48,489 nucleotides of DNA from Coneutiohabitans thermophilus. Its GTDB lineage: Bacteria > Zhuqueibacterota > Zhuqueibacteria > Zhuqueibacterales > Zhuqueibacteraceae. Within the stretch, counting starts at the first letter, position 1. Every line of letters starts with the position of its first letter. The notes beneath the pieces were generated by a model, which saw nothing but the letters and a program-made list of their open reading frames with translations, was not told where the DNA came from and made no database searches. Both the position numbers and the translations under genes were made by a program. Of the stretch, positions 7,768 through 15,602 are shown piece after piece. The DNA is taken from the NCBI GenBank assembly GCA_034505235.1, contig JAPDQY010000020.1:1-48489 (forward strand). The letters are read 5' to 3'.

Positions 7768-9105
7768 ATGCACATACATCCCCTTTTGCTCTTGCTGTGT
7801 GGTTTGCTGGGTGCCTTGGTGGGGCGCCTCTGCTTCCGCCGTTGGTTTAATCATATCACGCTTTACTCGATAATCTGGGGAATGGGTCTTGCGCTGTATG
7901 AAATTGGATTGATCCGTTATCCCCGCCTGGCAATCGCAGTCTGGTTGATGGTTTTGACGGCGTGGGTGGCCTTTTTAATCGGCTCCGTTCTCCCGGCTCT
8001 GGCGAACCGCGCGGTGGCAGTTGGTCAAACCGGCGATTGCTCACCGCGCTCCTGGTCTGCCCACAACCAGGAAACCAGGTTGCTGGCGATTGCGATTTTG
8101 ATCTTGACAGTTTTGGCGCTGTTTGCCGTAATCAATCATTGGGTGGTTCTAATCAATCGGTTTGGCAGCATCACCAATGTCTTGCTCAACGGTTACCAGG
8201 TTTACCGGCTGCGCACCACCGGCCATGCTGCCAGCATCGGTGTCATCCCTTATGTGGATTCCTTCGCTTTGGCCGCCTGCTGTCTGGGTGGGATTTATGC
8301 CGCACGAAAAGGTCGTATGACCCTGTTGGCCTTGCTGCCGTTGCTCACCCTGGTCATGGAGGACATCGCCCAGGCCGGGCGAGCCAAGATGTTGATTGGT
8401 TCGCTCCTGTTTTTCAGCGCTTTTTTCCTCACAAAACGCCGCATGCCGGCTGGCGGCGCGGCACCAGCGGCACGCGCCAGGTTTCGAAGCGTGATCTTAC
8501 TGGTCTTTCTCGGGATCATCCTGGTTGGTGCCTTCGAATTTGTTCGCTTCTATCGCGGTGCCAATGAGGTGTTTTATGGAATGTCGCGTCAATTGGGTGA
8601 GTTTACAGGCACGGGTTTCATAACCCCTTCGGTTTATTTGTATCTCAGTTCGCATGTGGGTGTCTTCAATGCCTATTGGAATGCTGGTGGCGAGTCGTTT
8701 TTTCCCGGCGCCAATACCTTTGCACCATTGTTTCGCGTGCTCGCCAAATTTGAGCTGGCTGACGCAGTCCCCTTTTTCCAAAAATTTTACAACGTTCCGG
8801 TGAGCACCAATACCGGCACCTACCTGCGCGAGTTGCATGCCGATTTCGGCCTGGCTGGCGTCCTGCTGGCACCTTTCCTGATCGGCTGGTTATGCACTTT
8901 TTTCATGACGCGTACGAAACGACAGCCGCGGCTGGTCAATCTGATCGTGCTCACCCATTTGTACCTGATCGTCATGTTTTCTTTTTTTTATCAGATCACC
9001 CGTTTGGGAGAATGGTTGATTAGTCTCCTGACTGCGCTTGCAGTCGCCATGCTGGTCGATCTCAACCGTTACCTGCATCGCATCCTGCGAGTTGGCCATA
9101 CTTGA
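7768..9105 (+). CDS. O-antigen/polysaccharide polymerase-like membrane protein (Wzy-type)
   Basis: A 445-residue integral membrane protein with about 10-12 hydrophobic segments, for example HPLLLLLCGLLGALVG, LAIAILILTVLALFAV and VILLVFLGIILVGAFEF. There is a large external loop around residues 265-365 (TGFITPSVYLYLSSHVGVFN, FYNVPVSTNTGTYLRELHADFG). The TGTYL..L..DFG pattern is characteristic of oligosaccharide repeat-unit polymerases, which join lipid-linked repeat units in the periplasm. Position between exporter genes and the flippase supports this. Wzy proteins diverge strongly, so the assignment rests on topology, this loop motif and context. An eight-T run lies at 8982-8989. No strong ribosome-binding site is visible before ATG 7768. 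Confidence 0.78.
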   Translation: MHIHPLLLLLCGLLGALVGRLCFRRWFNHITLYSIIWGMGLALYEIGLIRYPRLAIAVWLMVLTAWVAFLIGSVLPALANRAVAVGQTGDCSPRSWSAHNQETRLLAIAILILTVLALFAVINHWVVLINRFGSITNVLLNGYQVYRLRTTGHAASIGVIPYVDSFALAACCLGGIYAARKGRMTLLALLPLLTLVMEDIAQAGRAKMLIGSLLFFSAFFLTKRRMPAGGAAPAARARFRSVILLVFLGIILVGAFEFVRFYRGANEVFYGMSRQLGEFTGTGFITPSVYLYLSSHVGVFNAYWNAGGESFFPGANTFAPLFRVLAKFELADAVPFFQKFYNVPVSTNTGTYLRELHADFGLAGVLLAPFLIGWLCTFFMTRTKRQPRLVNLIVLTHLYLIVMFSFFYQITRLGEWLISLLTALAVAMLVDLNRYLHRILRVGHT

Positions 9106-9184
9106 ACCCCGCTCATTCCATCAAGCGATTGAAATCGCGGGGAAGAACCATGGCGATTCTCTCTCGACAAATGACAGTTTGCTC

Positions 9185-10609
9185 ATGCTCAGGGTCTCGG
9201 AATTACGGTGGAACTCTCTTTTCTCATTTTTGTCTGCTTTCATTCAATTGGGCAGCAACACCTTGCTGTTCTGGGGGGTTGCCCGTATTTTTGGTGCGGA
9301 AGCTTTTGGCCAGTTTACACTTGCCCATTTGCTGGCGATCATCTTTCTGTACCTTTCTGACTTCGGCATCGATTTGTTGTTTACCACGGACCTTGCACGC
9401 GAACGTCAACATGCCACGCAACTGTTCTGCCGTTTTGCCTCCCTCAAAGTGATCTTCGTGGGGGGTGCGCTGGTGGTTATGATGTTGCTGATCGGCGGTT
9501 CTGATTTCAGCCCCGGCACCCGTCTGCTGCTCTGTCTTTTTGTGCCCAGTGTGGTTTTCACCGCAATCAGCAATTTTGTTTTCGCGTTGTTCAGGGGATT
9601 TGAGCAATTGCAGCATCAAACACGAATCTCCTTTCTGCAAAATGTCGCCTTGCTGCTCAGTCTGGCCATTATGGCGCTGACCCGCGCGCCCCTTTGGTTG
9701 TTTGCCACCGCGTACACGTTGAGCCGTGCGGTTGGTGTGATCCTGGCCGTTCGGACAGCGCTGACACTCATTGATGGCCGCCATCTTCGTCTGAAATTTG
9801 ACGAGGGGGTTGCTCTGCTGCAGCGTGTCTGGCCGTTCGGCATTCATTTGATTCTGGCTGTCTTGCTGTTTCACCTCGACACCCTCCTGTTGTCCTTTTT
9901 TGAGGATGATTATTCCGTCGGCATCTATCAGGCCGTCATGAAGCTTGTCACGTTGACGCTAATTTTGCCCGATGTTTTAATTCAGGCCATGCTGCCCACC
10001 CTTGCCCGTCTGCACTCGGAGAATGAATATCTCTGGCTGCGCCTGGGACGCTTCGTCAACAAAACGCTGTTGTTCGTGTCATTGCCGCTGGCATTTGTCT
10101 TTGTCAATTATCCCGACACGATCATCTCCCTGGTCTATGGTTCGACAGAATTCGCGGCCGCCATTCCGCTCATGCAGTTGGCCGGCGCCATGATTGTTTT
10201 CCGTTTTGTGCTTGAAACCTATGGTGTCATGCTCACTGCGCAAGGAGAGCAGTGGCGGCGCACCAGGGCTGTGGTCCTCGCAACCACTCTCGCTCTTGCC
10301 GGGAATCTCTATGCCATACCCCGCTTTAGCCGCCAAGGTGCACTGACGATCGCCCTCGCTGTGAGCGCGGTGCTCATGGTGACCCTGATGCTTTCGCAAA
10401 GAGAGTTTTCGCTGGGGCGCAGCCTGGAAAGCCGTTGCCTTGCGCCGTTGGTGGCAATCCTCGCCCTGAGCCTCGGTATGTGGCATTTGTCACCCCGGGC
10501 GAGATTGTTGCTGTTGCTGCCGGCGCTCCTGTTCTACTTGTCAATCACCCTGGCTTTCGGCTACAGCGCTGATGAGCGTCGCATGATCTCGCGGGGGCAG
10601 CAATCATGA
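9185..10609 (+). CDS. Polysaccharide flippase (Wzx-type, MOP superfamily)
   Basis: A 474-residue protein with about 12-14 predicted membrane helices. It begins MLRVSELRWNSLFSFLSAFI followed by LGSNTLLFWGVARIFGAEAFG, which matches the N-terminal pattern of Wzx/RfbX flippases. The conserved central region DTLLLSFFEDDYSVGIYQAV is also typical. These proteins move undecaprenyl-linked repeat units across the inner membrane. ATG 9185 was chosen because the family starts just before the first helix; TTG 9179 is possible, and the open frame from 9038 reads back into the polymerase gene. It lies 79 bases after the polymerase gene. Confidence 0.85.
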   Translation: MLRVSELRWNSLFSFLSAFIQLGSNTLLFWGVARIFGAEAFGQFTLAHLLAIIFLYLSDFGIDLLFTTDLARERQHATQLFCRFASLKVIFVGGALVVMMLLIGGSDFSPGTRLLLCLFVPSVVFTAISNFVFALFRGFEQLQHQTRISFLQNVALLLSLAIMALTRAPLWLFATAYTLSRAVGVILAVRTALTLIDGRHLRLKFDEGVALLQRVWPFGIHLILAVLLFHLDTLLLSFFEDDYSVGIYQAVMKLVTLTLILPDVLIQAMLPTLARLHSENEYLWLRLGRFVNKTLLFVSLPLAFVFVNYPDTIISLVYGSTEFAAAIPLMQLAGAMIVFRFVLETYGVMLTAQGEQWRRTRAVVLATTLALAGNLYAIPRFSRQGALTIALAVSAVLMVTLMLSQREFSLGRSLESRCLAPLVAILALSLGMWHLSPRARLLLLLPALLFYLSITLAFGYSADERRMISRGQQS

Positions 10610-10687
10610 AGCAAATTCATCAATAAATTGGCAATGCCCCAGGGTAAAACTTGCACTGGTGCTGCACGTCTCAGGAAAGTCAGGAGA

Positions 10688-11629
10688 ATGCTTCCCACGG
10701 TCTCAATCATCATTGTTTCTTACAACACGAAGGCAATACTATTGCAGTGTCTTCACTCGCTACGAGAACATGTTCAGCAAACCTCCTTTGAAACAGTGGT
10801 TGTTGACAATGCCTCCCATGATGGCACTGCCGAAGCCGTGGCTGCGGACTTTCCGGAAGTCATTTTGATCAGAAACAATGAGAATCGCGGGTTCGCCTGT
10901 GCCAACAATCAAGGAATTGCCCGCGCTCGGGGAGAATACCTGCTGTTTCTCAATCCCGACACGGTTTTTGTGGAAGATGCCATCACCCCGGTCCTAGCTT
11001 ATATGGAAGCACATTCGCGGGTGGGTATTGGTGGTTGCAAAATACTGAGTTCGGACAGAGAGCTACAACCCTCCTTTTTCCCACTGCCGAATCTTCTCAC
11101 GATGAGTTGGACGGCTTTTTTTTTGGATCGCCTGCTGCCACTGAATTGTTTGAATGGACGCTGGGTCATCGGCAGAAGGCATCCGACAGCGCCCACCCGT
11201 GTACAAAGACTGTTGGGCGCCTATCTGTTCGTCCGCCGGCGGGCACTGGTGGAAGTGGGTGGCTTCGATGAAACCTTTTTTTTGTTTTGTGAGGAGGAGG
11301 ATTTTTGCCATCGCATGGTTCTTCATAACTGGGAAATTCACTATCTGCCGGTATGCAGCATTGTACATTTGGGGGGCCAGAGCACGACGCAGGAGAACGT
11401 TGCCGCAATCGTTCATGCCAATGCCGGCAAAGTGCATTATTTTCGCAAACATCATGAGAGGGCAACGCAGATTTTATTTCGGGCAATTTGGTTTCTGGCG
11501 TTGGTGTTGCGTCTGATGCTGGCGCTCCGGCTGCCAGCATCGCAGCGCCGGCATATGATTCGCGCATATTGTCAATCACTGCCCCTGCTCTTTCAACCTT
11601 TAAAACCAGAAGCGGAGGGGACGTGCTGA
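10688..11629 (+). CDS. Family 2 glycosyltransferase (rhamnosyltransferase-like)
   Basis: A 313-residue GT-A enzyme. It opens MLPTVSIIIVSYNTKAILLQ, the nucleotide-sugar-binding first strand. The metal-binding region is NPDTVFVEDA, and the later conserved block GGFDETFFLFCEEEDFCHR is the acceptor/base region. This layout matches rhamnosyl- and related transferases that extend lipid-linked O-antigen units in the cytoplasm. ATG 10688 fits the family start and has AGGAAAG about 8 bases upstream; in-frame starts at 10628 and 10634 would add 18-20 residues. It contains runs of nine T (11116-11124) and eight T (11276-11283). The stop overlaps the GTG start of the next gene. Confidence 0.88.
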   Translation: MLPTVSIIIVSYNTKAILLQCLHSLREHVQQTSFETVVVDNASHDGTAEAVAADFPEVILIRNNENRGFACANNQGIARARGEYLLFLNPDTVFVEDAITPVLAYMEAHSRVGIGGCKILSSDRELQPSFFPLPNLLTMSWTAFFLDRLLPLNCLNGRWVIGRRHPTAPTRVQRLLGAYLFVRRRALVEVGGFDETFFLFCEEEDFCHRMVLHNWEIHYLPVCSIVHLGGQSTTQENVAAIVHANAGKVHYFRKHHERATQILFRAIWFLALVLRLMLALRLPASQRRHMIRAYCQSLPLLFQPLKPEAEGTC

Positions 11630-12291
11630 AAAGGCTGCAGAACGTCCTGCTTCATTTTGACCCCCGCCGCCAGTTCTTTCGCCGTTTGCGCGGCTCACAG
11701 AATATTTTGGATTTGGGTTGTGGCGATGGCAAGAACTGTCTGGAGTTGCGGGAAATGAATCCCAGTCTTCAATTTTATGGGATCGACCTGCGCGAGCCGG
11801 AGGGGATACCACCGTTCATTCATTATCATCGGCTGGATTTGAACACCGCCAGTTTGCCATACAACAACCAATTCTTTGACGCAATACTGCTGGTGCACGT
11901 CATCGAACATCTCGACAATCCTGCCCATCTTGGCGGTGAGATTCAGCGTCTGCTCAAGCCGGGAGGCATGATTTACATCGAGACCCCCAACTGGACGACG
12001 ATGTTCCTGCCATCATTCGGTTTCTATCGGGAGCAGGGTTATCCCTTCAACTTTTTCGACGATCACACACACAAACGGCCATGGAGCAAGCAGGGGCTTT
12101 TTGAGTACGTGAGACAGGACTGCAGCTTGGAAGTCGAAAAGGTTGCAACGCGCCGCAACTGGCCCAAACTTTTTTTTGATCCCCTGATTCTGCTCTGTGC
12201 TCTGGTGGGTGCCAAGCGGCCATTCGTCGTCTCCTGTTTCTGGAACCTGGTCGGCTGGTGTATTTATGCGATCGGTGTCAAGAAAAGCTGA
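11623..12291 (+). CDS. Class I SAM-dependent methyltransferase
   Basis: A 222-residue methyltransferase with motif I ILDLGCGDGKNCLEL (about residue 24), acidic motif II YGIDLRE and VHVIEHLDNPAHLGGEI, then LLKPGGMIYIETPN. The substrate is unknown; location points to a sugar or a glycan end. The GTG at 11623 was chosen because the downstream sequence fits the family, GGAGGGG lies just upstream (11614-11620), and GTGCTGA overlaps the preceding stop. The longer open frame from 11488 only extends antisense-like sequence over the preceding gene. An eight-T run is at 12170-12177. Confidence 0.85.
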   Translation: MLKRLQNVLLHFDPRRQFFRRLRGSQNILDLGCGDGKNCLELREMNPSLQFYGIDLREPEGIPPFIHYHRLDLNTASLPYNNQFFDAILLVHVIEHLDNPAHLGGEIQRLLKPGGMIYIETPNWTTMFLPSFGFYREQGYPFNFFDDHTHKRPWSKQGLFEYVRQDCSLEVEKVATRRNWPKLFFDPLILLCALVGAKRPFVVSCFWNLVGWCIYAIGVKKS

Positions 12292-12471
12292 TATCAAATG
12301 GATTTGTTCTCTTCATCAGGGCGTGAGACAGACCCTCTGTCACGCGACACAAACAAATCGGCTCCCGCCACCTCAAATGGGCAGGAACGCGGCTTGCTGT
12401 CGCTGGCATTCATCAGTGCGGCAGGGCATTGGCATTATCATGAGAACTCTGACTGTCAACGGGTTCGCACC

Positions 12472-13602
12472 ATGAAAATTTTGTTGGATGACGGCCTCTC
12501 AACTTCTGTTGCCCTGACGGGGATCGGCCATCAATGTTTGGGACTTTATCACCATCTTCGCAATTTCGCCGAGGTGACTCTGGCTGATTATCATGAGATT
12601 GGCTGGCTGCCACGACAAGTCCGGCGCGCGGCATACCTGTTTGTTTCCAACGTTTCCTGCCCGTTGTCATCTTATGATGTGGTGCATTACAACAATTTCT
12701 ACACACCCAGGCTGCCTTCCCGGGGCGCCAAGGTTGTCACCATTCATGATTTGTGGATGTTCCACCGGCCGGACACTTTGCCCCGCCGCTACGTTCCCTA
12801 TATTCAGAGGGCGGTGGCACACTCTCTGCAAAGGGCAGAACTGGTCATTGTCCCCTCTGTTGCGATTGAACAGGAGATTCTTCTTTTTTTTCCCTCAACG
12901 CCGCCGGATAAAATCATTGTGCTTTTCAACGGCCTGCGAGACATCTTCTGGAGACCGCCTGAAACAGCCGGAGAAGTTGTTGCAGATTTGCAAGACAAGT
13001 CTTACTTTCTTCACGTCGGAACCATCGAAGAGCGCAAGAACATCAGTTTTTTAGTGCAATGCTTTCAGCGGGCACGCCAGCGCGGCGATCTCAAACGTGA
13101 TTCAAGGCTCGTGCTGGTGGGCAGGCTGGGACCGGGGCATGAGCAGATAATGCCGCTTATCAGGGCATGTGATTTTGTCCATCTGCTCGGCCATGTCAGC
13201 GATGAAGAACTCCTCTGGCTTTATCACCACGCCAAAGCCCTGGTTTTCCCCTCACTGTATGAAGGTTTTGGCATTCCATTGATTGAGGCGATGAGCTGCA
13301 AACTGCCCATTATTCGATCAGATATTACCGCAAGCATTGAGATTGACCGTCGGAACGGTTCCCGCATGTTCGGCTTTCCCCTTGATTCGAGCGACAAGTT
13401 GTGTGAAATGCTGTGTCTGCTCGAGCGGGAAGGAGAATACATAAGGGCCTCGTTGGACTATGGCGATCTCTCCATCTATCATTTCGATCAAGTGGCCCGC
13501 CAACATCTCGCAGCCTACCAGATGGCAATCGAAAGAAAGGCGCAGTTTGGCAGTTGCTCTCGGCCCACATGCCATCATCGCACGCAGGATAAAGGAAAAT
13601 GA
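12472..13602 (+). CDS. Family 4 glycosyltransferase
   Basis: A 376-residue GT-B glycosyltransferase. The N-terminal domain contains DVVHYNNFYTPRLP and VVTIHDLWMFHRP. The C-terminal donor-binding domain has FLHVGTIEERKNISFLVQCF, LVLVGRLGPG, HLLGHVSDEELLWLYHHA and the EX7E-type motif FPSLYEGFGIPLIEAM. It probably adds a sugar to the growing lipid-linked repeat unit. ATG 12472 (MKILLDDGLS) is the family-like start, although no strong ribosome-binding site is seen; ATG 12298 in frame would add 58 residues without family resemblance. An eight-T run lies at 12884-12891. The end overlaps the next ATG by four bases. Confidence 0.88.
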   Translation: MKILLDDGLSTSVALTGIGHQCLGLYHHLRNFAEVTLADYHEIGWLPRQVRRAAYLFVSNVSCPLSSYDVVHYNNFYTPRLPSRGAKVVTIHDLWMFHRPDTLPRRYVPYIQRAVAHSLQRAELVIVPSVAIEQEILLFFPSTPPDKIIVLFNGLRDIFWRPPETAGEVVADLQDKSYFLHVGTIEERKNISFLVQCFQRARQRGDLKRDSRLVLVGRLGPGHEQIMPLIRACDFVHLLGHVSDEELLWLYHHAKALVFPSLYEGFGIPLIEAMSCKLPIIRSDITASIEIDRRNGSRMFGFPLDSSDKLCEMLCLLEREGEYIRASLDYGDLSIYHFDQVARQHLAAYQMAIERKAQFGSCSRPTCHHRTQDKGK

Positions 13603-14828
13603 GAATCCTTCTCCTCACTCCGCGTGTCCCCTATCCCCCCTATCGCGGGGATAAGCTCAAAATCTTCAATCTCATCAAGCGTCTGGCTCGGAGCCACGAG
13701 ATTTATCTCATCTGCTTTGCACAAACCCGCCGGGATTTGGGGAATTTGCAGCAGTTACGCCCATATTGCAAACAGATCAACCATGTCAAACTGCCGGTTT
13801 GGCTGTCGCTGCTCAAGTGTTTTGCCGGTTTGTTCCTGTCTGTGCCATTGCAGGTGCAATATTTCAAATCGCGGCGCATGCAAAATCTCATCGACCGGGC
13901 CTGCCGCGGGCAACATTTCGACATCATTCATACGCATTTGATTCGCATGGCGCAGTATACCGCCGGCAAGAGCGGTTCGGTCAGGGTTCTGGATTTGACC
14001 GATGCCGTGTCGCTTTATCTTGAGCGGTTCATGGCACGTGCAAAAAATCCCCTCCTGAAGCTGCTGCTCAAAATCGAGTTGCAGCGCATGATGCGCTACG
14101 AACGCCTGCTGGAGCAATTCCATGCCTGCTTTGTCTGTTCCGCACCGGATCGCGAGCAGTTGCGCAAAACTGCACCGGAAGCCGCCATCGAACTCATTCC
14201 CAACGGTGTCGATTTGAGTTATTTCTCGACCAATGGCAGCCTGCCTGATTACGATCCCGACCGCATCATTTTCACCGGCAATCTGAGTTATTATCCCAAC
14301 ATCGACGGCATTCTCCATTTCACCAACGACATTTTTCCGCTGATCAAGCGGGAAAGACCGTCCGCCAAATTGTATGTTGTGGGGCAGTCGCCGCCGGCGA
14401 AAGTGAGGGCGCTGGCCTCGCCCGATGTGATCGTGACCGGTTTTGTCGAGGACATCAAGCAATACTATTTGAGCAGTGCGGTGGCCGTATCGCCGATTCG
14501 ATTTGGGGCCGGGACTTTGAACAAAATCATCGAGCCCATGGCGCTGGGGGTGCCGGTAGTGGCAACGTCCGTTGGAGTGGAGGGGCTGGAGGTGATCCCC
14601 GGTGAGGATATTCTCGTGGCGGATCAGCCGCAGGCATTCGCGCGGAATGTCGTGGCCGTGCTGCAAGATTCGGCACTGCGTGAGAAGCTGCGCCAGGGTG
14701 GCATGGCGGTAATTCGAAAACGATATGATTGGGATGCGATTGTCACGCGCCTGGAAGGAATTTATCAAGAGCTGGTGCTGCAGCAATCACGCCAGGAAAA
14801 AGCGAAGACCTTTTCCGCCATCGATTAA
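13599..14828 (+). CDS. Family 4 glycosyltransferase (PEP-CTERM/EpsH1-associated type)
   Basis: A 409-residue GT-B enzyme starting MRILLLTPRVPYPPYRGDKL, the hallmark start of the sugar transferases often labelled PEP-CTERM/EpsH1 system-associated. Other conserved blocks are FDIIHTHLIRMAQY, ELIPNGVDLSYFS, IIFTGNLSYYPNIDGILHF and IRFGAGTLNKIIEPMALG, the last containing the donor-phosphate-binding glutamate. It overlaps the previous gene by ATGA, so both are probably translated together. It is the last plus-strand gene of the cluster. No PEP-CTERM protein or exosortase is visible in the window, so the label describes sequence type only. Confidence 0.88.
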   Translation: MRILLLTPRVPYPPYRGDKLKIFNLIKRLARSHEIYLICFAQTRRDLGNLQQLRPYCKQINHVKLPVWLSLLKCFAGLFLSVPLQVQYFKSRRMQNLIDRACRGQHFDIIHTHLIRMAQYTAGKSGSVRVLDLTDAVSLYLERFMARAKNPLLKLLLKIELQRMMRYERLLEQFHACFVCSAPDREQLRKTAPEAAIELIPNGVDLSYFSTNGSLPDYDPDRIIFTGNLSYYPNIDGILHFTNDIFPLIKRERPSAKLYVVGQSPPAKVRALASPDVIVTGFVEDIKQYYLSSAVAVSPIRFGAGTLNKIIEPMALGVPVVATSVGVEGLEVIPGEDILVADQPQAFARNVVAVLQDSALREKLRQGGMAVIRKRYDWDAIVTRLEGIYQELVLQQSRQEKAKTFSAID

Positions 14829-15602
14829 CTCAGGTGTAAACTTTTCGTCCCCGTCTTGTCGCCTCCCGCCGCGGAATCGTCTGAGCAATCTCAACTTTAT
14901 CGGGCGGCTCGACGGCGCATAGTCAATACTTCACCCTCCGAAATCCGCACATAAATTCCTCTTGTCGACCATTTCCAGCCGCTGGCTGGCGGGTGAGATG
15001 ACTTCAACAGCGACATCTGCCGGCCTGAGCCATTCCGTGCCGCCCAAAAGAAGCAGGCGCACCTTGTGTGTGAACATCAAATCCGGCCGGGGCACATTTT
15101 CGTCGTCGAGCTTCATGGCGAGGCATTAGTCGTATCCACCCGGTGAGCCCATCTTGAAGCTTGCCGAAGCAAGAGAGGTATTTTCGAACTTTTTTCAGCG
15201 CGCGCTTTTGTGGCAACCAGCCGGAAAGGGCAACCGAGTGAATTCAGCGCGAAGATACGCAGCGATTCACCAAGAGGAAAGATGGGTTCACCGAGGGGAT
15301 ACCATTAGTCGATAACCAGCTTCGGCTTTTTCATCTGCGAAGCCATTCCGGATGAAAAAATCCCGCCAAGTTTTCATGTCCAATTGCTCCCGGCGATGCC
15401 GGGAGGATCTTCCCTGGTTTGAAGCAAGTTGATCCTTTGTCCCTGTACGTGGCTGCAAAATTCGCGCGGGGTGAATTTTTTCTCTGATGGCAAGGCACGC
15501 GGCATCGCCCGGCCGGCAAAGTGGATGGCATGGCCCCCTTCCGAAATTCCCGTCGTTGGCGGCAATGGCAGCCAACATCATCTTGAAAGCAGCCCCGATC
15601 CG
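14829..15602. other. Gene-poor scar between the two halves of the polysaccharide locus
   Basis: About 770 bases without an intact gene. It contains the Uma2 remnant at 14931-15116 and the string TGAAGCTTGCCG with a following GAGAGGT (15155-15182), matching 7624-7648. Several overlapping open frames at 15288-15600 resemble no family I recognise. The transcription direction flips across this gap, so it may mark an insertion or recombination site. Confidence 0.5.
14931..15116 (-). pseudogene. Remnant of an Uma2-family (PD-(D/E)XK-like) nuclease gene
   Basis: The 61-residue frame MKLDDENVPRPDLMFTHK...PADVAVEVISPASQRLE...DKRNLCADFG closely follows the middle of Uma2/DUF820 proteins, including the PDL aspartate, the VEVISP glutamate and the following lysine. 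Full proteins are about 180-200 residues. The N-terminal third and the part after YADFG (normally followed by an EYW-type motif) are missing, replaced by a stop. This is therefore a decayed fragment. Uma2 genes are multicopy and frequently lost in many environmental bacteria; their cellular role is uncertain. Confidence 0.72.

Noticed and set aside
15288..15600. Overlapping small open frames as possible genes
   Set aside because: No ribosome-binding site, no known motif, and frames on both strands are equally long.
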